From Microlunatus elymi (lineage in GTDB: Bacteria; Actinomycetota; Actinomycetes; Propionibacteriales; Propionibacteriaceae): a DNA stretch of 64,000 nt. Every line of letters begins with the position of its first letter. Position 1 is the first letter of the stretch. Positions 15,875 to 23,391 of this stretch are shown here, piece after piece. The position numbers were made by a program, and so were the translations under genes. The notes under the pieces were generated by a model. It was not told where the DNA came from, did not search any database, and saw only the letters and a program-made list of their open reading frames with translations. The stretch is from assembly GCF_007362775.1 (NCBI RefSeq), contig NZ_CP041692.1:4588001-4652000 (forward strand), read 5' to 3'.

Positions 15875-16645
15875 ATGACCCGAGCCGAGCGGTTGACCGC
15901 CCTTCTCGAGCGACTGGTCGAGAACGGCAGGATCGACGTCGAGCAGACCGCTGATCATTTCGGCGTTTCCGCGGCGACCATCCGCCGCGACCTGGATCAT
16001 CTTGCCGATCAGCAACTGTTGTCCAGGACGCACGGCGGCGCCGTCCCCAATGCCACCAGCTACGACCTGCCGATCCGCTACAAGTCCACCAATCGGGCAG
16101 AGGCGAAGACTCGGATCGCGCAGCGGGCGGTGGAAATGCTCTGGCCCGGCTGCACGGTGGCGATGAACGGCGGCACCACGACCGTCGAGATCGCCCGCGC
16201 GATCCCCACCTCGGCACCGCTGCGCGGCGGCGTCACCGTGGTGACCAACGCGATCAACATCGCCACCGAGCTGACCGTCCGGCCGTTCATCAAGATCGTG
16301 GTCTGCGGCGGGGTCGCGCGGCCGCAGAGTTACGAATTGGTCGGGTCGCTGGCCTCGGAGACGCTGAGCCAGCTGACGCCCGATCTGTGCTTTCTCGGCG
16401 CGACCGGGATCGATGCGGACGCCGGTGTCAGCACCAACGACGAGGCGGAGGCCGCGATCAACCGGATCATGGTGACCCGGGCCAAGCAGGCCTTCGTGGT
16501 GGTCGATGCGACCAAGTTCGGCGAGGTCGGCTTCTCCCGGATCTGTCACCTGTCGGAGGTGACCGCGGTGCTGACCGACACCGACGCCGATCCGGATCAG
16601 GTCAAGCGGATGCGGGCGTCCGGCGTCGAGGTGATCCTGGCCTGA
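15875..16645 (+). CDS. DeoR/GlpR family transcriptional regulator
   Basis: A 256-residue regulator. The N-terminal DeoR helix-turn-helix is VEQTADHFGVSAATIRRDLD followed by LLSRTHGGAV, the usual wing. The C-terminal DeoRC sugar-phosphate sensor contains VAMNGGTTTVEIARA and LGATGIDADAGVSTNDEAEA, then VVVDATKFGEVGF. ATG 15875 follows GACAGGAGGC at good spacing. It diverges from the amino-sugar operon and probably represses it until a sugar-phosphate intermediate binds. Confidence 0.93.
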   Translation: MTRAERLTALLERLVENGRIDVEQTADHFGVSAATIRRDLDHLADQQLLSRTHGGAVPNATSYDLPIRYKSTNRAEAKTRIAQRAVEMLWPGCTVAMNGGTTTVEIARAIPTSAPLRGGVTVVTNAINIATELTVRPFIKIVVCGGVARPQSYELVGSLASETLSQLTPDLCFLGATGIDADAGVSTNDEAEAAINRIMVTRAKQAFVVVDATKFGEVGFSRICHLSEVTAVLTDTDADPDQVKRMRASGVEVILA

Positions 16646-16653
16646 CCGGTGAT

Positions 16654-16675
16654 CCCGGCCTGAAAAGGCGCCGGG
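16654..16675 (+). terminator. Possible hairpin terminator after DeoR gene
   Basis: CCCGGC (16654-16659) and GCCGGG (16670-16675) form a 6-bp stem with a 10-base loop just after the DeoR stop. No T-run follows, so termination is uncertain. Confidence 0.35.
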
Positions 16676-16684
16676 AGAAATCCA

Positions 16685-16714
16685 TTGACCGGGGTGGGTC
16701 GGCCGACCTAGCGT
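16685..16714 (+). promoter_or_regulatory. Sigma-A-like promoter for the short ORF at 16747
   Basis: TTGACC (16685-16690), an 18-base spacer and TAGCGT (16709-16714) match -35 and -10 elements. Transcription would start near 16721, only a few bases before the strong ribosome binding site of the 12-codon ORF. Confidence 0.55.
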
Positions 16715-16746
16715 GGGCCGCACACGGAAAGGAGGTGGTCCGAAGG

Positions 16747-16785
16747 ATGTATGACTTACGGACAAGTGAGGTGACGGCTAGCTAG
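16747..16785 (+). CDS. Short leader-type ORF, 12 residues, with near-perfect anti-16S ribosome binding site
   Basis: ATG 16747 begins MYDLRTSEVTAS followed by TAG. Upstream, AAAGGAGGTGGTCC (16728-16741) is complementary to almost the whole 3' tail of 16S rRNA, far stronger than any other site in the window, with 8 bases to the ATG. CCACCTCCT at 16906-16914 can pair with AGGAGGTGG (16730-16738) over 9 bp, so the site could be sequestered in a longer transcript. No downstream biosynthetic gene explains it as a classical attenuator; the next gene is an antitoxin at 17041. It could encode a leader peptide, a small protein, or mark a structured RNA. I do not recognise a named family. Confidence 0.55.
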   Translation: MYDLRTSEVTAS

Positions 16786-17006
16786 CCGCCCCAGGACAGG
16801 TCAGCTGGATACGTTCCAGCGCGGATGACTGGCCCGAGCGGCCGGCGAATCCACAGCCAACACCCGAACCCGCGAGCGCCGGATTTGTCCCCCGGCCGCG
16901 TACCTCCACCTCCTACGAGGAACCGATCCTCATGTTCGGTTGGGTACGACGACCAGCTCGCGGGTTTGTCCTGCCCGGGATGCCTGGTCGCCGCTGCATT
17001 TTTAGA
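16786..17006. other. Non-coding stretch after the short ORF
   Basis: No supported gene. It holds the anti-Shine-Dalgarno CCACCTCCT (16906-16914), immediately followed by the small hairpin GAGGA-ACCGA-TCCTC (16917-16931), and several G/C-rich blocks. It could be the remainder of a structured RNA that begins near 16721. Confidence 0.35.
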
Positions 17007-17020
17007 TAGCACTTGTGCTA
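17007..17020. promoter_or_regulatory. Palindromic operator of the Phd/VapC-type module
   Basis: TAGCAC-TT-GTGCTA is a perfect palindrome 20 bp upstream of the antitoxin ATG, in an otherwise short AT-rich promoter patch. Antitoxins of this class usually bind such sites to autoregulate with the toxin. Confidence 0.6.
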
Positions 17021-17040
17021 CTTCGGAGTAGGGTGGCGCC

Positions 17041-17298
17041 ATGAGCATCCACGTCGGCCTACGCGAACTACGCCAGAATGCCTCCGAACTTGTCCGGCGC
17101 GTGGAAGCAGGAGAAGACATCACGGTCACAGTTGCCGGCCGGCCGGCGGTGCACTTGGTGGCCGCTGCCGGCGTCACCAGTCCGTGGCGCACCTGGGATC
17201 AGGTCGCGGACCTGTTCAATGGCCCAGCGGACACTGCGTGGGAACATGACCGGGAGCGGCTCGACGACCTTCCACAAGATCCCTGGACAGTCGCATGA
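17041..17298 (+). CDS. Type II antitoxin, Phd/YefM family
   Basis: An 85-residue antitoxin. The N-terminal Phd/YefM DNA-binding fold is recognisable: IHVGLRELRQNASELVRRVE, then GEDITVTVAGRPAVHLV. The Trp- and Asp-rich C-terminal tail (TWDQVADLFNG to PQDPWTVA) would bind and neutralise the toxin. It overlaps the toxin start as ATGA, a normal arrangement. Expression is probably autoregulated through the palindrome at 17007. Confidence 0.9.
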   Translation: MSIHVGLRELRQNASELVRRVEAGEDITVTVAGRPAVHLVAAAGVTSPWRTWDQVADLFNGPADTAWEHDRERLDDLPQDPWTVA

Positions 17299-17678
17299 GG
17301 GCAATCCTGGACACATCCGTGGTCATCGCCACCGATGTCGCGCCCCTGGACGGTGAACTAGCGATCAGCGCTATCACGTTGGCCGAGCTTCACTTCGGAG
17401 TGCTGATTGCCACCGACCTAGCTACCCGAGCCGAACGACTGCGCCGACTGACGATCTTGCAGCGCCGGTTTGACGCACCGTTGCCCGTTGACGAGCCTGT
17501 CGCCGACAGCTACGGCCGACTCGCCTCTGCTGTAGTCGATGCCGGCCGGCAGCCCCGGCGTCGCAACATGGACTTGTTGATCGCTGCAACCGCGCACGCC
17601 CACTCCGCCCGCTTGTACACCCGCAACCCGGACGACTTTCGGGGGCTCGAGGACCTCGTCGAGGTCACCGAGATCTGA
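17295..17678 (+). CDS. VapC-type PIN-domain ribonuclease toxin
   Basis: A 127-residue PIN-domain toxin. Acidic active-site residues are in place: Asp in AILDTSVVI (residue 6), Glu in LAELHFG, Asp in RRNMDLLIAATAHAH, and Asp in RNPDDF. These coordinate Mg2+ for cleavage of tRNA or other RNA. It overlaps the antitoxin gene by 4 bp. The pairing of a Phd-type antitoxin with a VapC toxin is common in Actinobacteria. Confidence 0.92.
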   Translation: MRAILDTSVVIATDVAPLDGELAISAITLAELHFGVLIATDLATRAERLRRLTILQRRFDAPLPVDEPVADSYGRLASAVVDAGRQPRRRNMDLLIAATAHAHSARLYTRNPDDFRGLEDLVEVTEI

Positions 17679-17796
17679 CGGTTCACGCGCATGTCCGGGT
17701 CACCGCCGGTGTTCGTCCGCATCACCCCTGGCCGGGGACTCCCGCAATCCGTAGCGTCGCTGTCACACGGCAACCGCTCCAGGAGAGTTCTTGATC

Positions 17797-18612
17797 ATGA
17801 CCACCACCGACGACGTCGTACCGCTGACCGATCTGACCGCGCCGGCACCGCACTATTCCCCTGACCAGCTTGAGATGTACGCCGCCGCGTACGCGGAGCA
17901 GGGCTTCGTCAAGGTGGACGGCCTGCTCGGTCCGACCGAGGCGGCCGCGTACCGGAGCGAGACCCATCGGCTGCTTGCCCAGCTCGCCCGCGACGACGAC
18001 CCGACCTGGGCTTCGGCGGCCACGGTGTCGATGGGCGCGACCACGCATCTGAAGCACCTGCACGACGCGCAGTTCTACTCGGCCGCGTACTCCCGGCTTC
18101 TGGTCGATCCGCGCTTCACCGAGGTCGCAGCGGCCGTGCTGGGCACCCCCAATGTGCAACTGCATCACACCAAGGCATTCGTGAAGCCGCCGGAGAACGG
18201 GTCGCCGTTCCCGATGCACCAGGACTACCCGTTCTTCCCGCACACCCATCACCGGGTCGGCGCGGTGATCTTCTTCTTCGACGACGCGCCGGTCGAGCGC
18301 GGGTGCCTGCGAGTAGTCCCCGGCAGCCATCTGGCCGGGCCGCGCAAGCATGACGAGACCGGCGGCTATCACCTGCCCGAGGTGCCGATCGAGGACGCGA
18401 TCGACATTCCCGCCAAGGCCGGCGACGCGATCTTCTTCCCCTACCTGACCGTGCACGGCTCGGGTGTGAACGTGAGCGACGAGATGCGGACCACCTGGCT
18501 GGTGCAGTTCCGCGATCCGGCCGATCCGCCCGCGATCAAGGCCCATGATCATTCGCTCGGCCAGGGCATGATCTTGACCGGGATCGACCCGACCGGACGC
18601 CAGGGGGCATGA
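17797..18612 (+). CDS. Phytanoyl-CoA dioxygenase (PhyH) family protein
   Basis: A 271-residue Fe(II)/2-oxoglutarate oxygenase-like protein. The metal-binding HxD is in PFPMHQDYPFFPHTHHR, and the distal His is in YLTVHGSGVNVSDEMRTTWLVQF, with the 2-oxoglutarate-anchoring Arg nearby. ATG 17797 has AGGAG 11 bases upstream; a TTG at 17791 is an alternative. The substrate is unknown. The adjacent AraC regulator 7 bp downstream and on the same strand suggests inducible use of a small carbon compound. Confidence 0.88.
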   Translation: MTTTDDVVPLTDLTAPAPHYSPDQLEMYAAAYAEQGFVKVDGLLGPTEAAAYRSETHRLLAQLARDDDPTWASAATVSMGATTHLKHLHDAQFYSAAYSRLLVDPRFTEVAAAVLGTPNVQLHHTKAFVKPPENGSPFPMHQDYPFFPHTHHRVGAVIFFFDDAPVERGCLRVVPGSHLAGPRKHDETGGYHLPEVPIEDAIDIPAKAGDAIFFPYLTVHGSGVNVSDEMRTTWLVQFRDPADPPAIKAHDHSLGQGMILTGIDPTGRQGA

Positions 18613-18619
18613 TCACCGG

Positions 18620-19549
18620 GTGACTTCCGACCTCGCCGCGCCCGGCACCGCCTTGGCGGAGATCGCTTCGGCGGGCGCGATCGTCCGGTTGCCCGGACTG
18701 CTCGATCACTGCCGGGTCGAGGGATTCGAGGCCGACTTCACCAGTTGGGGCTTCTACGAACCGGAGCCATGGCGCAACTACTGGCACCGTCACTCCTTCT
18801 ACGAGGTGTGCCTGTGCTACGCCGGCACCGGGCGGTTCAGCCACGGAGACGACGAGTACACCGTCGGGCCGGGCCAACTCTTCCTGGCCCGGCCGGGCGT
18901 GGTGCACGAGATCGAGTCGGACCCGGATGATCCGCTCGGGATCGCCTTCTGGGGCTTCGGTCTGCTGGCTCGATCGTCGGCGCCGCGGATCGGCAGCCGG
19001 GGTTGGTGGACCGGCCTCGACACCGGTCCGGTGGTGTCGAGGAGGCTCGGTTCGATCCCGGCGTTGTTGTCGGCGCTGGCCACCGAGGCGGACCGGCCTC
19101 GGTCCGGCCATCGCGGACTGTGCCGGTCGCTCGGCGCGGCATTGATCATCGAGACCGGCCGGGCGTTCGCCGACGATTCGGTGATCGAGGTGACGCCGGT
19201 GAGGCAGCAGCCGGGGCAACAGGCGTACGCGTTGATGCATCGCTACCTGCGGGACAATCTCGCCCGGCCGATCACGGTACGCGAGGTCGCGGCCGCGGTG
19301 CATCTGTCCCAGCGCCACGCCGAACGGTTGTTCATCGACAACGGGGGCCGGCCGATGATGGCGACGCTACGCGAGTTGCGGATGGCGTCCGCGGCCCAGC
19401 TGTTACTGGAGGACCGCACGGTGACCGAGACCGCGGCCCAGGTCGGCTACGGCGACCTGCCGTCCTTCCGGGCGGCCTTCCGGAGTCGATACGGCCAGTC
19501 ACCGGTGGAGTTTCGCCGGACCCGCGGCACCAGACACGAGGCCGACTGA
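18620..19549 (+). CDS. AraC family transcriptional regulator
   Basis: A 309-residue regulator starting at GTG 18620. The N-terminal half is a cupin-like sensor (YWHRHSFYEVCLCYAGTGRF, then GPGQLFLARPGVVHEIES). The C-terminal half has two AraC helix-turn-helix motifs: REVAAAVHLSQRHAERLF and ETAAQVGYGDLPSFRAAFRSRYGQSPVEFR. It follows the PhyH gene after 7 bases and probably controls that gene from the shared promoter. The ligand is unknown. Confidence 0.9.
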   Translation: MTSDLAAPGTALAEIASAGAIVRLPGLLDHCRVEGFEADFTSWGFYEPEPWRNYWHRHSFYEVCLCYAGTGRFSHGDDEYTVGPGQLFLARPGVVHEIESDPDDPLGIAFWGFGLLARSSAPRIGSRGWWTGLDTGPVVSRRLGSIPALLSALATEADRPRSGHRGLCRSLGAALIIETGRAFADDSVIEVTPVRQQPGQQAYALMHRYLRDNLARPITVREVAAAVHLSQRHAERLFIDNGGRPMMATLRELRMASAAQLLLEDRTVTETAAQVGYGDLPSFRAAFRSRYGQSPVEFRRTRGTRHEAD

Positions 19550-19552
19550 ATC

Positions 19553-20194
19553 GTGGCCGCCGAATCACGCAAGATCAGCATCGAACGCTCCCGGCTGCTC
19601 CGCTGGCTGCAGAATTTCGCCGTCCGGCACGGCGAGCCGAGCGCGACTCTTCATGATCAACAACTCGCGCTGGCGGCACCCGACGGTGCCGAGGCCATGA
19701 TCACCGTCCCGTTCCCGCCGTTGTCCGAGTCGACCGGATCGCTGCAGCAGCGGCTGGTTGATCATGTGCTGCTCGATCGACGCGTCGGGGTGATCTTGGT
19801 CCGCCGCGGCGGCTTCGGAGTCGGCCTGTTCGACGGCGATCGGCTGCTCGGACACAAGACCGGAACCGGTTACGTACAAGGGAAAACCAAGGCCGGCGGT
19901 TGGTCCCAGCAGCGCTATGCGCGACGCCGTGACAATCAGGCGCGGCAGCTCTATCAGAAGGCGTCGGCGGCCGTTTCCGAGCTGCTGCTGCCCGCCGTCG
20001 ATGATCTTGCCGCGGTGGTCGGCGGCGGCGACCGCGCCGGCGTACTGGCGGCTCTCGAACCCGCCGAACTGACTCCGATCAAGGAGCTCCTGCAACCGCG
20101 GCTGCTGCCCGTCCCCGATCCTCGGCTGCGGGTGCTGGAGGAGTTTGCCGATCAGTTTCTCGGCGTCGAGATCGAGCTCAACGAGCTCGCTTGA
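19553..20194 (+). CDS. acVLRF1-type peptidyl-tRNA hydrolase (Vms1/aeRF1 family)
   Basis: A 213-residue protein of the actinobacterial VLRF1 family, related to Vms1/ANKZF1 and release factor 1, which cleaves peptidyl-tRNA during ribosome rescue. The diagnostic segment is GTGYVQGKTKAGGWSQQRYA (about residues 103-122), containing the glutamine-bearing catalytic loop and GGWSQQRY signature. The start is GTG 19553, three bases after the AraC stop. The C-terminal part, ending in FLGVEIELNELA, matches the family's ELL/helical tail. It lacks the zinc finger and ankyrin domains of eukaryotic relatives. Confidence 0.85.
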   Translation: MAAESRKISIERSRLLRWLQNFAVRHGEPSATLHDQQLALAAPDGAEAMITVPFPPLSESTGSLQQRLVDHVLLDRRVGVILVRRGGFGVGLFDGDRLLGHKTGTGYVQGKTKAGGWSQQRYARRRDNQARQLYQKASAAVSELLLPAVDDLAAVVGGGDRAGVLAALEPAELTPIKELLQPRLLPVPDPRLRVLEEFADQFLGVEIELNELA

Positions 20195-20471
20195 TTGTTG
20201 TGTTCCGTATGTCGCCATCTGACCCATCAGATCGGCCAGTAGCGGCTCGGGCCACCGCAGAACTTCGGACAACCTACCCAACACGGAAGAAAAGTCCACT
20301 TTCTCACGTGAACGCCTCGTCATCACGAATTCCCTAACGAAACGAACACTCGCGGCGGCGAGCATTCGACGGCATTTAGAGTCGCGATCGGCCGGGTCGG
20401 CCGGAATCCGCAGTCAATCGACCGCAGACACGCCCGTTCGTAGCAGTGAATACCAGTAGGCGTTAGTACGA

Positions 20472-20639
20472 CTAGCTACAGAACTTGTTCGCAGAGCAGT
20501 CGATAATTACACCGCCGCCTCCACTGCATGAATCACACATATGCCTCTGAACTGCTTGCGCTTCTGCGGCACCGAGGCTGCCCAGTAGAATTAGCGCAGT
20601 CGCCACCGAGACACCACATGCGCGAACATACTTGCGCAT
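20472..20639 (-). CDS. Small secreted Cys-rich peptide, unknown
   Basis: A 55-residue precursor from ATG 20639: MRKYVRACGVSVATALILLG, then a SLGAAEAQA cleavage region. The predicted mature peptide is about 26 residues with four cysteines (MCDSCSGGGGVIIDCSANKF, then Cys-Ser at the end), spaced C-x2-C-x8-C-x5-C. This resembles disulfide-stabilised or metal-binding peptides, but I recognise no family. A consensus-like promoter and palindrome lie upstream. A longer frame from 20765 is possible but would bury the signal peptide. It lies on the same strand as two other unusual small proteins further right. Confidence 0.6.
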   Translation of the reverse strand: MRKYVRACGVSVATALILLGSLGAAEAQAVQRHMCDSCSGGGGVIIDCSANKFCS

Positions 20640-20685
20640 CTTCCGATGACCTTTCGTACTCTTGCCACTCGCGTACTTTCGCTGA

Positions 20686-20713
20686 ACGTTAACGTAATAC
20701 GGGAGATTGTCAA
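20686..20713 (-). promoter_or_regulatory. Promoter with overlapping palindrome for the small secreted peptide
   Basis: On the minus strand TTGACA (20713-20708) and TAACGT (20691-20686) are separated by 16 bases. The perfect palindrome ACGTTAACGT (20686-20695) overlaps the -10 element, a position suited to repression. Confidence 0.6.
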
Positions 20714-21144
20714 GAGGCCTACGATCTCGCGCTGCCTTCAGGAATGTGGCTCGTAGGCTCGGCAATCACTGGAGAACGTCCAACGACGCGTTCACCCGAT
20801 CGCTAGCCGGCTACCGGCCCGTCGATCCGTGGATGGCAGCCGACGCCAGCGCCTTCGAAGCTTATGGCTTGTGTCCGATCAACTGTGTGCAACTCAGGTC
20901 TGATCTGACTCTCGAGAGATCCTGTCCGCGCAGGGCGACGGTGAGAACCAGATCTTCCATCAGGGTCCGCTGATCTGGTCATCCTATCGCCCTCGGTGGC
21001 GCGCCCGCGAGCAGAGGAGTCGGTACGCAGGGGCAACCACAAATCAGGGCGGTGCCCCGGCGCTTCTATCCGCTGGCCAACCCAAGGCGCCGTGAGATTC
21101 GAGAGAGAGGCCTTACGTCGCCTTGGCCCAGGTATCCCCTGGAT
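20714..21144. other. Gap without a supported gene
   Basis: About 430 bases with mixed composition lower in GC than the flanks. The short frames on either strand lack family motifs, ribosome binding sites and typical codon use. I see no repeat or RNA gene here. Confidence 0.5.
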
Positions 21145-21627
21145 CTACATGCGACCCGTGTACCCCGCCGGAACATGCAGACCATCCGTTGAGACCAGTT
21201 GTATAGACCTCGGGCGATCCGGCGTGGTCGCCCGAGGAAAACCAACGGAAACGGCGCAGCTGTCGATATTGCAGCGCACTGTCCAACCGTCGTCGCCCTC
21301 CGACATGAGCCCGGTAACGGGCGCACCATCGACATAGACAATCACTTCCACGTCAGACGGGTCCATGTTGATCGAACCGTGGCGCATTTCAACCGAATAT
21401 GTGCATTCGGCGATTTCCCCCTCAGGTAGACCGTGTTGCCGGAGGCGGCCCGAGCCATGCACTCGGACCACTGAGTCGAGGACTGCAACCACTTCGTCAG
21501 GCCCAGTGAGATACCAGCGCAAACCAGAGGCAATCTCGTCCTCTACGGGTACAGGAACCCTGTACAGGGCGTCGAAGTGCTCCAGCAAGAACTCCTGCAC
21601 CTGCCGTCGAGACCTCAGATCCCGCAA
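21145..21627 (-). CDS. Hypothetical protein next to the IS-split secreted protein
   Basis: A 160-residue soluble protein starting at TTG 21627, with GAGGA 6 bases upstream inside the end of the preceding gene; the 13-bp overlap implies coupling. There is no signal peptide. The N-terminal half is helical and acidic (VQEFLLEHFDALYRVPVPVE), the C-terminal half beta-rich with two Cys (TVRCNIDSCAVSVGF). I do not recognise a family. Position suggests a partner, perhaps immunity- or chaperone-like, of the secreted protein, but nothing in the sequence proves it. Confidence 0.55.
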   Translation of the reverse strand: MRDLRSRRQVQEFLLEHFDALYRVPVPVEDEIASGLRWYLTGPDEVVAVLDSVVRVHGSGRLRQHGLPEGEIAECTYSVEMRHGSINMDPSDVEVIVYVDGAPVTGLMSEGDDGWTVRCNIDSCAVSVGFPRATTPDRPRSIQLVSTDGLHVPAGYTGRM

Positions 21628-21927
21628 TGGATATCCTCATCAAATTTGTCGTAGGCGGAAGCATGATACTCCGTGCCGCCTATGGCCAATGACCCCTGGG
21701 TGTTGGTCCTGAAGCCCGAGAGGTTCGTGTTGTTGCAGTTCCAGTGGTACTCAAGCACCGCGCTGGTCTCGCCAGTGTAGTTCGCAGTCTTGCCGGCGAC
21801 TTGCTGTGAAATCCGCGTTGTGTGATGGATCAGATAGAGCTGTGACGTCATCGTTGCAAACTGGAATGTTGTCTTGCAGGCAGTCATGTTGCTGCTTTCA
21901 ACGTATCCAGCGTCATTGAAGATGTAC
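21615..21927 (-). pseudogene. 3' part of secreted protein gene split by ISL3 element
   Basis: The frame after the IS resumes with YIFNDAGYVESSNMTACKTT and ends DEDIHCGI. Removing the IS and one 8-bp target copy joins ...SGCGLYV directly to YIFND... in the same frame, restoring a secreted protein of about 229 residues. The restored C-terminal domain is Tyr/Asn/Thr-rich with four further cysteines, a typical extracellular composition. It cannot be made as one chain in this genome. Confidence 0.85.
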
Positions 21928-21935
21928 ACATAAAG
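21928..21935. repeat. Target site duplication of the ISL3 element, left copy
   Basis: ACATAAAG directly precedes GGCTCTTC and recurs at 23384-23391, after the other IS end. An 8-bp duplication is characteristic of ISL3. Confidence 0.93.
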
Positions 21936-23383
21936 GGCTCTTCAGAATCGACGGTGTAGTTGGGGTCTGAATCCTCCGGCTTCGAGCAGGCTACGGGCGA
22001 TGTAGTTGGTGAGGTTGCGGAATCCGAGGGCGGAGCCGCGGAGGTGTTCGAGGCGGCCGTTGATCGCTTCGGTAGGTCCGTTGGAGGTGTGGGGCCGGTC
22101 GAAGTAGGCGATCACGTCAGCAGCGCGGCGTTTCAGGGTGCGGCCGAGTTTGCCGATCTCGACCAGCGCGGCCGGAACGTTGTCGGAGATCGCGTCGACG
22201 ACTCGTTTCATGATCATCTTCCCGGCCGTCCGGTCGGGCGCCCGGTAGGCAGCGATCACCTGTTGGTAGATGCCCCAGGTCACTTCGACCTCGACATGCC
22301 GGTCGGTGGCGAACAGGTTGGCCAGTCGGTCACGTTGTTTGTCGGTGAGGAGATCTTGCCCGGTGAGCAGGGTCCGGCGGGCACTGTAGAGAGGATCACC
22401 CTTGCGGCCGCGGTGGCCCAGAGTTTGCTGCTGGACCCGTTGCCGGCACTGTTCCAACGCGTCCCCGGCCAGGCGGACCATGTGGAATGGGTCCATCACG
22501 GTGACCGCCTCGGGTAGTTCCTCGGTGGCCGCGGTTTTGTAGCCGGTGAACCCGTCCATGCCGACGACCTCGATCTGGTCGCGCCAGGCTTGTGGTCGAT
22601 CGTTCAGCCAGGTCTTGAACACCTGCTTGGAGCGGCCCTCGATCATGTCCAGCAGCCGCGCGGGTCCCCTCCGATCCCGCACCGGCGTCATGTCGATGAT
22701 CACGGTGACGAACTTGTCCCCGTGGCGGGTGTGCCGCCAGGAGTGTTCGTCGATCCCGATCACCCGCACACCGTCGAACCGGGCCGGATCATCAATCAAG
22801 ACCCGCTTGCCTTCGGCCAGGATCGCGGTGTTGGCGGTGTTCCATGACACCGCGAGTCCTTCGGCGATCCGGGCCACCGTCAGGTGCTGACACACGATCC
22901 CTTCCAAGGCCCACCGCAAACCAGCTCGCGACAGTTTGGCTCGTGGTTCGGCCGCCCGGCTGGTGTCTTGGCGCCACACATGCCCGCAGCCCGTACAGCG
23001 GTACCGGCGGACCGTGACGACCAACGTGGTGGGCCGCCACCCGAGCGGCTCGTGCGCCAGCCGCCGCACCACACTGTCGCGGGCAATGCCCTGACAGCCG
23101 CAGCGGTGACACCAATCATCAGCATCGACGACCCGGCAGGCCAGCTCGGCCCGGCCGGCTTCGAGCCGCTGACCGACGACCTGAAGCCCGAGCGCGTCGA
23201 GCCGGCAGAACGTGGTCAGATCAGGGCACTGGAAGGTAGCGTTGTGCAACGTCGGGGTCTTTCCGATGGGCCGGTGTGAGAACCTCCATCATCGAAAGAC
23301 CCCGACACCCACCAGCTCACCGACGCGCCGCCACTCGAGCGCGTTTGATCACATCCCAGCTACACCCTCAACTGCGAAGAGCC
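21936..23383 (-). mobile_element. Complete ISL3-family insertion sequence, 1448 bp
   Basis: Terminal inverted repeats begin GGCTCTTC at each end and match further (left GGCTCTTCAGAATCGACGG; right end read inwards GGCTCTTCGCAGTTGAGGG, then GTGTAG in both). It is flanked by 8-bp direct repeats and encodes one full transposase. Intact ends, intact ORF and a perfect target duplication point to recent insertion, inside a secreted-protein gene. Confidence 0.95.
21942..23249 (-). CDS. ISL3 family transposase
   Basis: A 435-residue DDE transposase. The N-terminal zinc-binding part has WCHRCGCQG and YRCTGCGHVWRQDTS. Next come a helix-turn-helix (LTVARIAEGLAVSWNTANTA) and the catalytic core with IGIDEHSW, VVGMDGFTGY and DPFHMVRLAGD. 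The C-terminal TSNGPTEAINGRLEHLRGSA holds the last acidic residue and the conserved ISL3 end region. The stop lies inside the left terminal repeat region, so the gene fills the element. Confidence 0.96.
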   Translation of the reverse strand: MHNATFQCPDLTTFCRLDALGLQVVGQRLEAGRAELACRVVDADDWCHRCGCQGIARDSVVRRLAHEPLGWRPTTLVVTVRRYRCTGCGHVWRQDTSRAAEPRAKLSRAGLRWALEGIVCQHLTVARIAEGLAVSWNTANTAILAEGKRVLIDDPARFDGVRVIGIDEHSWRHTRHGDKFVTVIIDMTPVRDRRGPARLLDMIEGRSKQVFKTWLNDRPQAWRDQIEVVGMDGFTGYKTAATEELPEAVTVMDPFHMVRLAGDALEQCRQRVQQQTLGHRGRKGDPLYSARRTLLTGQDLLTDKQRDRLANLFATDRHVEVEVTWGIYQQVIAAYRAPDRTAGKMIMKRVVDAISDNVPAALVEIGKLGRTLKRRAADVIAYFDRPHTSNGPTEAINGRLEHLRGSALGFRNLTNYIARSLLEAGGFRPQLHRRF

Positions 23384-23391
23384 ACATAAAG
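23384..23391. repeat. Target site duplication of the ISL3 element, right copy
   Basis: ACATAAAG follows the outer end GAAGAGCC of the IS and matches the left copy at 21928-21935. Confidence 0.93.

Noticed and set aside
16728-16741. Fragment of 16S rRNA in antisense
   Set aside because: The match is limited to the anti-SD tail. No further rRNA similarity is visible and a start codon sits at correct spacing.
19565-20365. Minus-strand frame starting MTRRSREKVDFSSVLGRLSE near 20320
   Set aside because: The first 40 residues look protein-like, but the frame then runs antisense through acVLRF1 without a stop or known motif.
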